From: Legionella bozemanae
GTDB taxonomy: Bacteria > Pseudomonadota > Gammaproteobacteria > Legionellales > Legionellaceae
Direction: 5' to 3'
DNA: 64,000 nt
Assembly (NCBI RefSeq): GCF_001648595.1
Contig: NZ_LBAW01000014.1
Location: 1 to 64,000 of the forward strand
Under the pieces are notes generated by a model. The model was given only the letters and a program-made list of their open reading frames with translations. It had not been told where the DNA came from and did not search any database. Shown in pieces: positions 10,145 to 19,560 of this stretch. Position 1 is the stretch's first letter; every line of letters starts with the position of its first letter. Both the position numbers and the translations under genes were made by a program.

Positions 10145-10324
10145 GTGGATAAAAAGCTATTGGAAATATTGGTATGTCCTTTATGTAAAGGGAAGTTATT
10201 GATAAAAAAACAAGAACTTATTTGTAAATTTGACCGATTGGCATTTCCTGTTCATGATGATATTCCGGTGATGCTGGAACATGAAGCTCGAGTGATTTCA
10301 TTAGAAGAAAAGGATAAGTTGTAA
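10145..10324 (+). CDS. ycaR: YcaR/Trm112-like small zinc-ribbon protein
   Basis: A 59-residue protein (UPF0434 family). It starts with GTG 6 nt after an AGGAG ribosome binding site (10134-10138), encoding [19 protein letters not shown] at its N-terminus. The CPLC motif, a later single Cys, the segment [11 protein letters not shown] and the C-terminal EARVISLEE match the family closely. Its exact role is unclear; relatives act as small zinc-ribbon activators of methyltransferases. It is the last gene of the fdxA operon, 17 nt after tsaB, and is followed by an inverted repeat. Confidence 0.92.
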   Translation: MDKKLLEILVCPLCKGKLLIKKQELICKFDRLAFPVHDDIPVMLEHEARVISLEEKDKL

Positions 10325-10344
10325 TTGAGTATCCTAGTCTATTT

Positions 10345-10377
10345 TTTGTAGCCCGCTGCACTGCACCAGGCTACAAA
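10345..10377. repeat. Short GTAGCC/GGCTAC palindrome, probable bidirectional 3' structure
   Basis: A 9-bp perfect stem (10345-10353 against 10369-10377) whose arms end in TTGTAGCC/GGCTACAA, as in the larger palindromic repeat at 36476-36560; the interior also retains GCTGCAC. It looks like an internally deleted derivative of that family. It lies between two convergent genes (ycaR and the permease) and could serve as a 3' end for both. Confidence 0.6.
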
Positions 10378-10386
10378 GGCTACAAA

Positions 10387-11787
10387 TTACGATTTTGTGA
10401 TGTATTTTTTACGCCAATACAGTAAAAATGCAGGAATTAGCATCATTACGATTCCCATAGAAAACACCAGACGAAAATGCCCGGCACTACCAAAATTCAT
10501 AAATTCGACGGGTGGGATGAAGCCTACAATTAAAGTCATACTACATCCGCATAAGCCCAAGATACAGACTAAATAGTAGCCGGTTTTTTTCCCCGGTATT
10601 GCAAAAGGTCTCTTAAGATGTGCGTATTTGCTTTTTAATCTCCAGGCTGCAATAAACATCAAGACATACATCATGATGTAGAGTTCTGTACTTAAGTCAG
10701 TAAATAACCAATAGATAGCATTCACGCTAGGAAACAAGAGAAATCCACTGCATAGAAGCGTCACTAAAATTGCTTGGGTGATTAAAATTCGTGAAGCAAC
10801 GCCACGTTTGTTTAATTGACACATAAACTTGGGTAAAAAGTTATGATTGGCCGCCATGAGCAGACCTTTTGCAGGTGAGATGATCCAGTTGATCATACTC
10901 CCTAAACTTCCCAATAAGAGTAATGCAATAAGGACAGGTAAGAGCCACTCTAAGTTATATGCATGGAAAAAGTTAGTAAAGGCTTGGAGTACCCCATCAA
11001 TGAGACTGATTTTCTCTTTTGGCAGAACAAAAGCTATAGCTAGAGAACCAAAAATCATCGTGGTTAAAATAAGCAGCACGGAAAAAAACATTGCCCGAGG
11101 AAAATTGACTTGCGGGTTATGCACATTGCGGACATGTACTGCCGCGAGCTCCATGCCTAGAAATGAAGTCATGATTGCGGTGAGTGATACCCATGACTGG
11201 CTGTCTTTCCAGTGTGGCAGTAAATGCGACACGCTCAAATCAATTGCTATAGGATTCCCTTTAATGACCCAAATTAGTGCAAGAAAAATAATAAATCCCA
11301 TAGGAAGTATCATTCCTAATATGGCGCATAGACCGGCAAAATACGCTGAGGCACGTAAGCCAGATAAAGCGATTAGAGTTAATGACCAAAATATCACTAG
11401 AATTACAGCAATCAAATAATACTTATTTTGGGCGAGTTCGGGATTGATTAAGTAAGCTAAGACTCCCGCAATAAAAGATAGGATAGTTGGATACCAAACT
11501 AAAGTATTGATCCATTGCAGCCAGATAGTAAAAAAGGCTAAATTTTCACCATATGCATGCTTTACCCAGCTATAAATTCCACCTTCTTCATCAGACCAAG
11601 TTGATGATAGCTCTGCTGATACCAAAGCTACAGGGATTAAAAAAACAATTGCAGAAAAGATAAAGAAAAAAATTAATGAAGAGCCGAATAGAGCAGTTCC
11701 CGGTAAATTCCTAATGCTGTCAATTGCACCTGTAATCAATAAAACCAAGGCAAATACAGAGATTTTTTCAGAAGACCAATTGTTCAT
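10387..11787 (-). CDS. APC-family amino acid permease
   Basis: A 466-residue integral membrane protein with about 12 hydrophobic helices. It belongs to the APC superfamily: the first helix has the glycine-containing unwound segment (ITGAIDSIRNLPGTALFG), and EEGGIYSW near residue 70 is characteristic of the glutamate/GABA antiporter and related branch. The substrate is probably an amino acid, consistent with the amino-acid-based metabolism of Legionella, but cannot be named. It is monocistronic, convergent with ycaR. Confidence 0.85.
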   Translation of the reverse strand: MNNWSSEKISVFALVLLITGAIDSIRNLPGTALFGSSLIFFFIFSAIVFLIPVALVSAELSSTWSDEEGGIYSWVKHAYGENLAFFTIWLQWINTLVWYPTILSFIAGVLAYLINPELAQNKYYLIAVILVIFWSLTLIALSGLRASAYFAGLCAILGMILPMGFIIFLALIWVIKGNPIAIDLSVSHLLPHWKDSQSWVSLTAIMTSFLGMELAAVHVRNVHNPQVNFPRAMFFSVLLILTTMIFGSLAIAFVLPKEKISLIDGVLQAFTNFFHAYNLEWLLPVLIALLLLGSLGSMINWIISPAKGLLMAANHNFLPKFMCQLNKRGVASRILITQAILVTLLCSGFLLFPSVNAIYWLFTDLSTELYIMMYVLMFIAAWRLKSKYAHLKRPFAIPGKKTGYYLVCILGLCGCSMTLIVGFIPPVEFMNFGSAGHFRLVFSMGIVMMLIPAFLLYWRKKYITKS

Positions 11788-12019
11788 TAATTAAATAGAC
11801 TTATTAAAAATGCCAGGCATTATATAGGAAGTTGGCGACGGGCGTTACTATTTATTTTATCACAAGTGTTAACTTTGTTGCATTTATGTAAAAAAGTTAC
11901 TGCAGAACAAGAATTATATTTTCGCCCTTACCAACAATAGCCTATTTTTCTGCAGTATGATAGATTTTGACGGCCTGGATTGAGCCTGGAGCTAAAAACC
12001 TGTTAATAATCTTCTAAAA

Positions 12020-12364
12020 TCAAGGTGTTACTGAGTTATCTAAAAGAGGTGCAGTGTCACAAGAATCAGAGTATTTTATTTGTTTCTGATTTGTAAAGAA
12101 GGATTTTCTTTTTCTCTCCGGTGATTGAGAGAAAAAATCTTTTTTTACAGATTTTAAAACATTATCAAAGTTGAGAAAAATTTCTATTCTTAATTGATAA
12201 TCAGATTTTTTATAATCACTATTCGTTTGGTAAAATTGAACTGCTTCACCACTGAGGCTTGTTATCTTTTTTTGTAAATCAACTTTTGATTTGTAGTTGC
12301 TACTGAGTTTCATCGCTTGTTCTGTAAATTCGACAAATTTTGCTTTGTACGTTTCTAACTTCAT
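12020..12364 (-). CDS. Hypothetical 114-residue protein
   Basis: A Lys- and Ser-rich soluble protein with a helical N-terminal two thirds (heptad-like spacing in residues 1-80) and a polar Asn/Asp/Pro tail. No signal peptide, membrane segment or known motif. It is 49 nt downstream of bolA on the same strand and could be cotranscribed. The short size, charge and polar C-terminus would be compatible with a small effector, but that is speculation. Confidence 0.55.
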   Translation of the reverse strand: MKLETYKAKFVEFTEQAMKLSSNYKSKVDLQKKITSLSGEAVQFYQTNSDYKKSDYQLRIEIFLNFDNVLKSVKKDFFSQSPERKRKSFFTNQKQIKYSDSCDTAPLLDNSVTP

Positions 12365-12413
12365 TTTAATCCTTTTACATTAACTAAACCGAGTTTACTT
12401 TACTTAGACAAAG

Positions 12414-12743
12414 TTATGTATCTCTTTTTTCTTTATTAAAACCGCCTTTACACACAGAAGATTGCAAAACAGTTTTGTTTCTATCGTTCCACTCGTCTGG
12501 AGTAAACAAGTGCATGCTTAAGGCGTGTAATCCAAGTTCAAATTCTTCTTTGAGCAGCTGGTTTAACAATCTATGCCGCGCAATTCGCGATAAATCAATA
12601 AATCGTGAAGAGACCACGGTAATTTTAAAATGAGTTTGTGCCCCTTCAGGAACATGATGATTGGCTGACTCATCTTCGACATTTAGATAAACAGGGACTA
12701 ATTCTTGACTTACCAATTTTTCAATGCGATTTTTACGTGACAT
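12414..12743 (-). CDS. bolA: BolA-family protein
   Basis: A 109-residue BolA/IbaG-type protein. The class II KH-like core is visible: SANHHVPEGAQTHFKITVVSSRF (His residues typical of [2Fe-2S] sharing with Grx4) and the helix LSRIARHRLLNQLLKEEF followed by LHALSMHLFTPDEW. BolA with monothiol glutaredoxins takes part in iron-sulfur cluster handling and stress-dependent morphology. Length is typical (about 105). A strong terminator lies just upstream at 12775-12800, separating it from the pilin gene. Confidence 0.93.
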   Translation of the reverse strand: MSRKNRIEKLVSQELVPVYLNVEDESANHHVPEGAQTHFKITVVSSRFIDLSRIARHRLLNQLLKEEFELGLHALSMHLFTPDEWNDRNKTVLQSSVCKGGFNKEKRDT

Positions 12744-12774
12744 ATTTAACTCTTATTAATTTAAAATTCATAAT

Positions 12775-12800
12775 AAAAAAGCCGCCTTGGAGCGGCTTTT
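12775..12800 (-). terminator. Intrinsic terminator of the pilin gene
   Basis: A 9-bp perfect stem (12777-12785 against 12792-12800; AAAAGCCGC with GCGGCTTTT) with a 6-nt loop, followed on the reverse strand by a run of T. It lies 12 nt beyond the pilin stop and insulates bolA from the pilin promoter. Confidence 0.85.
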
Positions 12801-12812
12801 AAAAAGAGCTGA

Positions 12813-13244
12813 TTAAATTCTGCAGTTTGCAGGAACATATCGATTATCAGCGGCATTATTTACAGCACAAGTCCAGGTAATTGGTGCAGTGGGTGGTGTG
12901 CCCGCAGCAAGGGGGGTTCCATTAGCTGATGGAGTTAAGGTTAAGACAACGTTGTTTGCTAGAGCTGTGTATGTGATAGTGATTACACCATTAGCTGGTG
13001 CAACAACAACACTTTGAACGTTAGCGGTTGCTGGTGGCTGAGACCAACCTAAGCTTAAATCGTTAGCGCCAGTTGTAGCATTTTCAGAAATCGTAGTCTG
13101 TGCTGAAGAAGCAAGACTTAATCCTTCTGTGACACGTGCTCTTACTACATAATCCTGATAAGCTGGGATAGCAATTGCGGCAAGAATACCAACGATTGCT
13201 ACCACAATCATTAATTCAATTAAAGTAAACCCTTTCTCTTTCAT
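12813..13244 (-). CDS. pilA: Type IV major pilin (PilA/PilE type)
   Basis: A 143-residue type IVa prepilin. The six-residue leader MKEKG is cleaved by PilD before F ([20 protein letters not shown]), leaving a mature protein with the conserved Glu5 and a long hydrophobic N-terminal helix. Two cysteines near the C-terminus (TWTCAV and ANCRI) form the D-region disulfide. An upstream in-frame ATG at 13247 also exists, but AGGAG (13251-13255) is only 3 nt from it and 6 nt from the ATG at 13244, so I chose the latter. A sigma-54 promoter lies about 35 nt upstream. The downstream neighbour is bolA, beyond a terminator. Pili mediate adherence, twitching and natural competence. Confidence 0.93.
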   Translation of the reverse strand: MKEKGFTLIELMIVVAIVGILAAIAIPAYQDYVVRARVTEGLSLASSAQTTISENATTGANDLSLGWSQPPATANVQSVVVAPANGVITITYTALANNVVLTLTPSANGTPLAAGTPPTAPITWTCAVNNAADNRYVPANCRI

Positions 13245-13278
13245 CATTTGCTCCTAATGATTGGACAGCGATAAATAC

Positions 13279-13293
13279 GCAAATAAAATGCCA
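13279..13293 (-). promoter_or_regulatory. Sigma-54 (RpoN) promoter of the pilin gene
   Basis: The reverse strand reads TGGCAT, 5 nt, TTGC: GG and GC are separated by exactly 10 nt, matching the -24/-12 consensus TGGCAC-N5-TTGC. The predicted start site is near 13267, giving a leader of about 20 nt that contains the AGGAG site. Pilin genes in Pseudomonas use RpoN with PilR, so this is expected biology. Confidence 0.75.
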
Positions 13294-13572
13294 TTTATCA
13301 AAAAAAATTACAACTCAAGTAGGCCAAAACAATGATGTAACCTGCCATGGCTAGAAAAGGAAGTCTTGAAATCCTTGTCCTCTTTTCCTTTGTAACATTG
13401 TAGCAGATGTATAGAAGGGTTGCCTAATGTGTAAATGGATTAACCCTATGTTCAATCAGCAGTTTTTTCCTAAATGTTTGCGTGTTTTAATCGTAAGAGA
13501 GTTACTTTTAAGAAATTCTAGAGTACAGCCAGGTGAGGTTCTCTACGCTCACCCAGCTGCAATGATGACGAT
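13294..13572. other. Pilin upstream region / pfp 3' region
   Basis: This part of the 325-nt gap between pilin and pfp contains no ORF. A GGTGAG/CTCACC stem near 13530-13555 lies just beyond the pfp stop and may be a weak terminator (no T-run). The 13310-13460 segment could hold an activator site for the sigma-54 promoter; I see no clear binding motif. Confidence 0.4.
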
Positions 13573-14811
13573 CTATTTAAGTACTTTGGGTACAAGTTGA
13601 TTTTTTAAACGAACATAATCAGGTAATCCATTCATATAATCAGGATAGGCTTCTCCTTGAATCAAAGGCAATAAATATTGTCTGCAGGCAGCAGTAATAC
13701 TCATTCCATCTGCAGCGATGTATTCTGCAGGCATGGCCTTTTCCTGATTGGCTACATCGGCTAGTGGGACATGTCCAATAGACCATTGGTAGGGCTCATC
13801 TTGTTCACGAATGATAATAGGCATGATGGCATTATGGCCTTTTATGGCATATTCTACAGCAGCCTTACCCAAAGCATAAGCTTGCTCCAGATCTACTCTT
13901 GAGGCGATATGGCGAGCAGCACGTTGTAAATAATCTGCGACTGCCCAATGGTATTTATAATTCAGTTCGGTTTTAATTAGCTGCGCAATAATTGGCGCAA
14001 CACCACCCAATTGGGCATGACCAAATGCATCACGAATCCCTGCTTCACTTAAAAATTTACCTTCTGTAGTGCGAATACCCTCCGAAACCACAACAACGCA
14101 ATAACCATAAGTCTTAACGCATTCATCCACTTTACTCAGGAGCTTTGTTTGTTGAAAAGGGACTTCAGGCAATAAAATAATATGGGGGGGGTCCTCCGGT
14201 TGTTGGCTGGCTAAGCCGCTTGCTGCTGCAATCCATCCTGCATGGCGACCCATTACTTCAAGGATAAAGACTTTTGTCGATGATGCAGCCATAGAAGCGA
14301 CATCAAAACCTGCTTCTTTGGTTGAAATAGCTACATATTTAGCCACTGAACCGAATCCGGGGCAGGCATCTGTAAAGGGTAAATCATTATCTACTGTTTT
14401 GGGTATTCCAATACATGTAATTGGGTAACCCATTTTAGCACCTAGTTGCGATACCTTATGTGCTGTATCTTGAGAATCACCACCACCATTATAGAAAAAA
14501 TAACCTATATTATGTGCTTTAAACACCTCAATCAGACGCTCGTATTCTTCACCATCATTTTTGAGTTTGTACCGGCATGAACCAAATGCTCCAGAAGGCG
14601 TTTGCAGTAATTTGGCAATATCCGCATCACTTTCAAGCGATGTATCAATAAGTTCTTCATTTAAAGCACCAATAATTCCATTTTTAGCTGCATATACTTT
14701 GCCAATGTATTGCGGATATAACTTGGCAGTTTGAAGCACGGCACAAGCTGAAGCATTAATTACAGCGGTTACCCCACCTGATTGAGCATATATCGCATTT
14801 TTTATAGTCAT
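13573..14811 (-). CDS. pfp: Pyrophosphate-dependent 6-phosphofructokinase
   Basis: A 412-residue glycolytic enzyme converting fructose 6-phosphate and PPi to fructose 1,6-bisphosphate and Pi, reversibly. PPi use is indicated by GGGDS (Asp where ATP enzymes have Gly) near residue 108 and PKTVDND (Lys in place of Gly) near 138. The substrate-binding block VMGRHAGWIAA is present near 188. The nearly uninterrupted C-terminal half is typical of the group II short PFP. The ATG follows an AGGAG-like site. It is transcribed in the same direction as letS, 76 nt downstream of it. Confidence 0.92.
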   Translation of the reverse strand: MTIKNAIYAQSGGVTAVINASACAVLQTAKLYPQYIGKVYAAKNGIIGALNEELIDTSLESDADIAKLLQTPSGAFGSCRYKLKNDGEEYERLIEVFKAHNIGYFFYNGGGDSQDTAHKVSQLGAKMGYPITCIGIPKTVDNDLPFTDACPGFGSVAKYVAISTKEAGFDVASMAASSTKVFILEVMGRHAGWIAAASGLASQQPEDPPHIILLPEVPFQQTKLLSKVDECVKTYGYCVVVVSEGIRTTEGKFLSEAGIRDAFGHAQLGGVAPIIAQLIKTELNYKYHWAVADYLQRAARHIASRVDLEQAYALGKAAVEYAIKGHNAIMPIIIREQDEPYQWSIGHVPLADVANQEKAMPAEYIAADGMSITAACRQYLLPLIQGEAYPDYMNGLPDYVRLKNQLVPKVLK

Positions 14812-14887
14812 TCTTTCTCCTGGTTAAAAAGTGGCTACTCATCTCCGTAAATCTCTTGCAAAGGGTGCAAAAAAAGATAGGTAATCA

Positions 14888-17620
14888 CTAAATTCTTATT
14901 TTTTGGTTTTCATACTCATTAATTACTGCATCAATACTTTGAATTAATTCTGCAAAAGGGGTAGCCAATTCTTCAATTGAAGCAGCATGTACCGCCAATT
15001 TTTCTACATGAACTACTTTTTTCTGTAACGTGGGTACACCGGAAAAACAACATGCCCCATGAAGTTTATGTGCTGCCTCTCCTAGTTTTTTAATGTTTTT
15101 ATCATGCATTAATTGGATGAATTCTTCACGATTTTTATGTAGCTCTTCAACAAATCGTGCAAGAAACTCTTCTGCAAGTGCTTGATTTCCTGACACTTTT
15201 TGTATACATAATTGCCAATCGATCGCAGCATGTTTTGCTTTATCTGTAATACGAAGAATTTGTGTGAGTAATTGTTTTTCATCTATAGGTTTTTGTAAGC
15301 AATAGTCCACACCTGCTTTTTTCAGATCAATACTATTCACATCACTGCCATTTGCGCTAATTAAAACTATGGGGGTATGGCGGTTCAGTTGTGATTCTTG
15401 ACGGATGAGTCGCGCTGCTTCTAAACCATTTATTTTCGGCATTTGTAAATCAAGTAAAATCAAGTCATATTTTTTGTCATGACACGCAGATACAGCCATC
15501 TCGCCATCATCAACTGAAGTCATGTTTGCATGGGTTCCTAATAAAGAGTTCAAAAGCATTTTATTAACGGGATTGTCTTCGGCAATAAGCAAATCTGGAT
15601 GCATAAAACGTAATTGTTCCCTTAAGCTATCCAATTCATGATTGACCGATTTTTCAATATTTTCCAGGCTGGTAAGCGATTCAATAACATCTTGGAGTTT
15701 TTGAATGCTAATTGGTTTATATAAAAAGCCTTGACCACCAAGTGCAGTGTAATCATTAATAAGCCATTTGGAAATCAATACATAAGGAAAATAATTATGT
15801 TCTGAGATAATTTTAGCGATTTTTTGCTCATAGCCTTTATTAATATTAAGAAAAGCAATTTTGCAATCTTTGTTATTCTCTAGGGCTTTTTCAAGGTGGT
15901 TCAATGAGTTTACCGAGACGCATTGTATTCCCCAATAACCCAAGCCATTGCAAAGAGCTTCTAAGTGTAGCGAATTATCGTCAAAACACAGCATTTTGAA
16001 ATGGGCAAAAGGGTGTATTTGGTTTTTTTCTATTTCATAAGCAACCAGCTTTTCGACTTTCACATGAGCAGTAAAGCTGGAGCCTTTATTGAGTTCACTA
16101 GTAAATGTAATCCGACCATGCATTTCTTCACAGAGTTTTTTGCAAATAACTAAACCAAGGCCCGAACCACCATAACGTCGTGTAATGCTTGTATCCGCTT
16201 GGTTAAATGCTGTGAACAATTTACTTTGATCTTCGGTGGAAATCCCCAAACCGGTATCAGTAATTGTGATGCATAGGGTGTAATCTTTATCTGTTTCCTG
16301 TTCTACTTTCGTGCGAACCAACACATAACCATGATCTGTAAACTTAACGGCATTAGTCACCAAGTTGGTGATAAATTGTTTTATTCTGAAAGGATCTCCC
16401 AAAACAATTTTAGGCACATTAATGTCAGTTATGGGGATTAAATCAATTCCTTTTTTATGTGCATTCGGTGCGGCCAGTGTAAGGACTTCATCAATACAAT
16501 GACGAATATTTAATGGGATGCAATCAAGATGAAGTTTTCCAGCATCGATTTTGGAAAAATCGAGAATGTCGTTAATTATTCCTAATAAATCTTGTGCAGA
16601 AGTTTTTATCGTTTTTACATAATCCAATTGCAATGGATCAAGTTTACTTTCCAGTAATACATTAGTGAAACCAATTACTCCGTTCATCGGGGTACGGATT
16701 TCATGGCTCATATTGGCAATAAATTCTGATTTTTGTCGACTTTTTTCTTCTATTTTTTTCTTTTCGAGTGACAGCTCGATATTTTTTTCTTCTAACAGCT
16801 CAAGGCTTTGCTGCAAATCCTCGGTGGCTACTTCAATATGTTGATTCAAATCACGAATTGTGTCGAGGTATTTTTTTTGCAAATGGGCACAACCTTGCTC
16901 AATAATACCTAGTTCACCGGGGCTGGTTGTTTTTATTTCTGTTTCGAATTCATTTCGCAAAATTTGTTTCATGCTTCTACGTAAACGAGAAATAGGTAAA
17001 TAAATACGCTTGGAGAGAAAATAGTGGATGGTTAATCCCATAAGCAAGCCAAATAGAGTAATGAAAATCGTTACTATGAGCATTTGATAGCGCTTTATTA
17101 TCATCGAGCGCGTATCAATATCAATGGATAACCAACCTAAAATATCGTCTGCACGAGTAGCCATAGGACTTAGGAGGTTCTTGAAGGGGGAATTAGAGTA
17201 AAGATTAAATTTAGGAATGGTAACTGGTGCGATAAAATTAATAGTGAAAGGATTAATTTGCTTACTTTCAATATAATCCCCTGTAAATTTAGGTGGATTA
17301 AATGGCTTATTCAGGGAATGTTTTCCTCCACGATAAGCTAGCAATTGCCCATCACTACTGTAAAAGGCAAGGGCTATTACTTCCGGGTTAATTGTAGAGG
17401 CATTGATTAAACCTTGCAGAGTACGATCATCACGTCGAAGCATGGCGTATTGAGCTGCAGGGAGCAATTGACGGATATAAGCTTCTCCCAGACGTGACAT
17501 ATGTTGTTTTAAGTCATTACCAAATAGTCCATTATAAAAAATAGCAAGAAGCAGGGCGACTAAAAAGGCTGGGATTAGGGTAGTAATTCTCAGTTGATAC
17601 TTAATACCAATGCTTTTCAA
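14888..17620 (-). CDS. letS: LetS/BarA-type tripartite hybrid sensor kinase
   Basis: A 910-residue inner-membrane hybrid histidine kinase. Domain order: TM1 (about 13-30), periplasmic loop to about 178, TM2 (about 180-203), HAMP, coiled coil, HisKA with H306 (MSHEIRTPMNG), HATPase with N, G1 and G2 boxes (about 420-530), a degenerate receiver-like region (about 540-655), a true receiver with phosphoacceptor D724 (LLDLQMP) and a C-terminal HPt with H851 (AHKLHG). This is the BarA architecture; in Legionella LetS with LetA drives the transmissive-phase switch through small RNAs RsmY/Z and CsrA. The start is TTG, with GGTGAG upstream; the next in-frame ATG would lose TM1. Divergent from gltX. 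Confidence 0.9.
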   Translation of the reverse strand: MKSIGIKYQLRITTLIPAFLVALLLAIFYNGLFGNDLKQHMSRLGEAYIRQLLPAAQYAMLRRDDRTLQGLINASTINPEVIALAFYSSDGQLLAYRGGKHSLNKPFNPPKFTGDYIESKQINPFTINFIAPVTIPKFNLYSNSPFKNLLSPMATRADDILGWLSIDIDTRSMIIKRYQMLIVTIFITLFGLLMGLTIHYFLSKRIYLPISRLRRSMKQILRNEFETEIKTTSPGELGIIEQGCAHLQKKYLDTIRDLNQHIEVATEDLQQSLELLEEKNIELSLEKKKIEEKSRQKSEFIANMSHEIRTPMNGVIGFTNVLLESKLDPLQLDYVKTIKTSAQDLLGIINDILDFSKIDAGKLHLDCIPLNIRHCIDEVLTLAAPNAHKKGIDLIPITDINVPKIVLGDPFRIKQFITNLVTNAVKFTDHGYVLVRTKVEQETDKDYTLCITITDTGLGISTEDQSKLFTAFNQADTSITRRYGGSGLGLVICKKLCEEMHGRITFTSELNKGSSFTAHVKVEKLVAYEIEKNQIHPFAHFKMLCFDDNSLHLEALCNGLGYWGIQCVSVNSLNHLEKALENNKDCKIAFLNINKGYEQKIAKIISEHNYFPYVLISKWLINDYTALGGQGFLYKPISIQKLQDVIESLTSLENIEKSVNHELDSLREQLRFMHPDLLIAEDNPVNKMLLNSLLGTHANMTSVDDGEMAVSACHDKKYDLILLDLQMPKINGLEAARLIRQESQLNRHTPIVLISANGSDVNSIDLKKAGVDYCLQKPIDEKQLLTQILRITDKAKHAAIDWQLCIQKVSGNQALAEEFLARFVEELHKNREEFIQLMHDKNIKKLGEAAHKLHGACCFSGVPTLQKKVVHVEKLAVHAASIEELATPFAELIQSIDAVINEYENQKIRI

Positions 17621-17905
17621 AATAACTCACCAAGTAGTTCGGATAATACTTTTATTTTAGCCCGTGTGCAGCCCTGTGTAACCTGGTATGATTTGTACAA
17701 TAGATTTCTCTGGAAACTCTAACCTTCAGAGAAGAGCTGCTTCATTGCGCGTACACACAGTTCTGCCTTTATGTCTCTTCGTATTTCTCTTCTTTAGTAG
17801 TGAGTTTTTGAAGCAGTCTAAATATTCAAATGTCTTGCTTCACCCAGGCTGCAAAGTCAGTTATTATAGCCCGATTATTTTATTCCTTACAATGTGGAAG
17901 ATATT

Positions 17906-19321
17906 ATGACAGTTAGAACCCGATTTGCACCAAGCCCAACCGGATTTTTACATGTAGGTGGAGTAAGAACTGCTTTATTTTCATGGCTTTATGCAAAACA
18001 CCATCATGGTGAATTTATCTTACGCATAGAGGATACTGATCAGGAACGTTCAACCAAAGAATCGGTACGAGCTATTCTGGATGGCATGGCTTGGCTCGGC
18101 ATGGATTATGACGAAGGCCCATTTTATCAAACCGAGCGTTATGAGCGATACAAGCAGGTGGCACAGCAATTTTTAGATGAGGGTAAGGCTTATCGTTGTG
18201 AATGCAGTAAAGAGCGTCTGGAAGCATTACGAACGGAACAATTAGCTGCTAAAGAAAAGCCACGCTACGATGGCTACTGCCGAGATAGAAATTTACCTAT
18301 ATCCGATAAGCCATTTGTGATTCGTTTTAAAAATCCTGAACGAGGAACTGTAACGTTTCATGATGAAGTATATGGAGAAATCCATGTGGCAAATAGCGAG
18401 CTGGATGATTTGATTTTGGTGCGCTCTGATGGTCATCCGACCTATAATTTTGCTGTGGTTATTGACGATATCGATATGAAAATCACTCATATAATTCGTG
18501 GTGATGATCACATCAATAATACGCCAAGACAAATTAATCTGTTTCAAGCACTTAAGGCTCCCATTCCAGTATTTGCTCATTTACCTATGATCTTAGGAGA
18601 AGATGGTAAGCGTTTGTCAAAAAGACACGGTGCAGTGAGTGTATTACAATTTAAAGAGTTAGGTGTTCTCCCTCACGCTTTGTTAAATTATTTAGTACGC
18701 TTAGGGTGGTCTCATGGCGATCAAGAGATCTTTAGTATCAAGGAGATGATTGAATGCTTTGATTTAAAGAATGTAAGTCGAGGGGTTTCAAGTTTTAACT
18801 ATGAGAAATTGTATTGGTTAAATCAACATTATCAAAAAAATGATCCAGTCGAGGAAGTGGCTGAATCCTTGCGTTGGCACTTTGAACAGGCAGGTATTGA
18901 TCTCTCCAAAGGACCAGAATTAACTGATTTAGTTGCCATTCAAGCTGAGCGATGTAAAACTTTGACTGAAATGTGCCAAATGAGCCTGTACTTTTTTACT
19001 GATTCGATTGAATACGATGAAGCTGCAGTAAAAAAACATTTACGTCCTGTTATTTTAGAGCCATTGACTGCACTTTATGAACGTTTACAAGCGGTAAAAT
19101 CCTGGGAAAAAGATCCGTTGCAAGAATGCATTAATGATGTGAGCGCGCAATTTGATATTAACATGGGAAAAATAGCACAACCATTACGAGTAGCGGTAAC
19201 AGGTTCTGGTATGTCGCCGCCTATCGATATGACATTGACTTTATTAGGAAGGGAAAGGGTCTTAACTCGCCTTCAAAATGCCTTGGAACAATTGAAAATC
19301 AGAGCTCAAGCAAGTAATTGA
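17906..19321 (+). CDS. gltX: Glutamyl-tRNA synthetase
   Basis: A 471-residue class I aminoacyl-tRNA synthetase charging tRNA-Glu. The HIGH box reads HVGG within PSPTGFLHVGG (residues about 8-18) and the KMSKS-type loop is GKRLSKRHG near residue 238. Length equals that of E. coli GltX. I place the start at the ATG at 17906: GGAAG (17895-17899) is 6 nt upstream, whereas the in-frame GTG at 17894 would make the Shine-Dalgarno coding. tRNA-Glu genes occur at the far end of the window. Confidence 0.96.
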   Translation: MTVRTRFAPSPTGFLHVGGVRTALFSWLYAKHHHGEFILRIEDTDQERSTKESVRAILDGMAWLGMDYDEGPFYQTERYERYKQVAQQFLDEGKAYRCECSKERLEALRTEQLAAKEKPRYDGYCRDRNLPISDKPFVIRFKNPERGTVTFHDEVYGEIHVANSELDDLILVRSDGHPTYNFAVVIDDIDMKITHIIRGDDHINNTPRQINLFQALKAPIPVFAHLPMILGEDGKRLSKRHGAVSVLQFKELGVLPHALLNYLVRLGWSHGDQEIFSIKEMIECFDLKNVSRGVSSFNYEKLYWLNQHYQKNDPVEEVAESLRWHFEQAGIDLSKGPELTDLVAIQAERCKTLTEMCQMSLYFFTDSIEYDEAAVKKHLRPVILEPLTALYERLQAVKSWEKDPLQECINDVSAQFDINMGKIAQPLRVAVTGSGMSPPIDMTLTLLGRERVLTRLQNALEQLKIRAQASN

Positions 19322-19386
19322 TAAGTACCCTCAAGGACTGCAGGTTGACGCATGTGTGACCTGTAGACTCTGTATATTCGAAAAGT

Positions 19387-19507
19387 ATAGTGTCATCCGC
19401 TAAGTTCTGGACAAGGCGCAAGTAAAGTGAGGTGAAGAAGCGTACTCAAGTACATGACCGAGCCGAACAAGCTTGCAACGATGTAAAGAACTTAGAGGTG
19501 TCGCTAT
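19387..19507. repeat. 121-bp imperfect palindromic element
   Basis: The outer 21-22 nt are inverted repeats (ATAG..CTAAGTTCT against AGAACTTAG..CTAT, a few mismatches), the inner arms share CAAG/CTTG blocks, and the centre is GTACTCAAGTAC at 19442-19453. The element is almost perfectly symmetrical about its midpoint. It lies between gltX and a secreted hydrolase gene and codes for nothing. It resembles the non-autonomous structured repeats (MITE-like) found between genes of many gammaproteobacteria; transcribed, it would fold into a long hairpin and could end the gltX message. Confidence 0.6.
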
Positions 19508-19560
19508 ATCATGTACTGTTGAATCGACAAACACTTTTATGAAAAAAAGGATGAGACCTT

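Noticed and set aside
17640-17860. Degenerate copy of the GTAGCC repeat (TAGCCCGTGTGCAGC and CACCCAGGCTGC about 190 bp apart)
   Set aside because: The pieces are partial and too far apart; similarity may be chance.
17688-17909. 73-codon forward reading frame upstream of gltX
   Set aside because: It overlaps the gltX ribosome binding site and start, has no Shine-Dalgarno of its own and poor composition.
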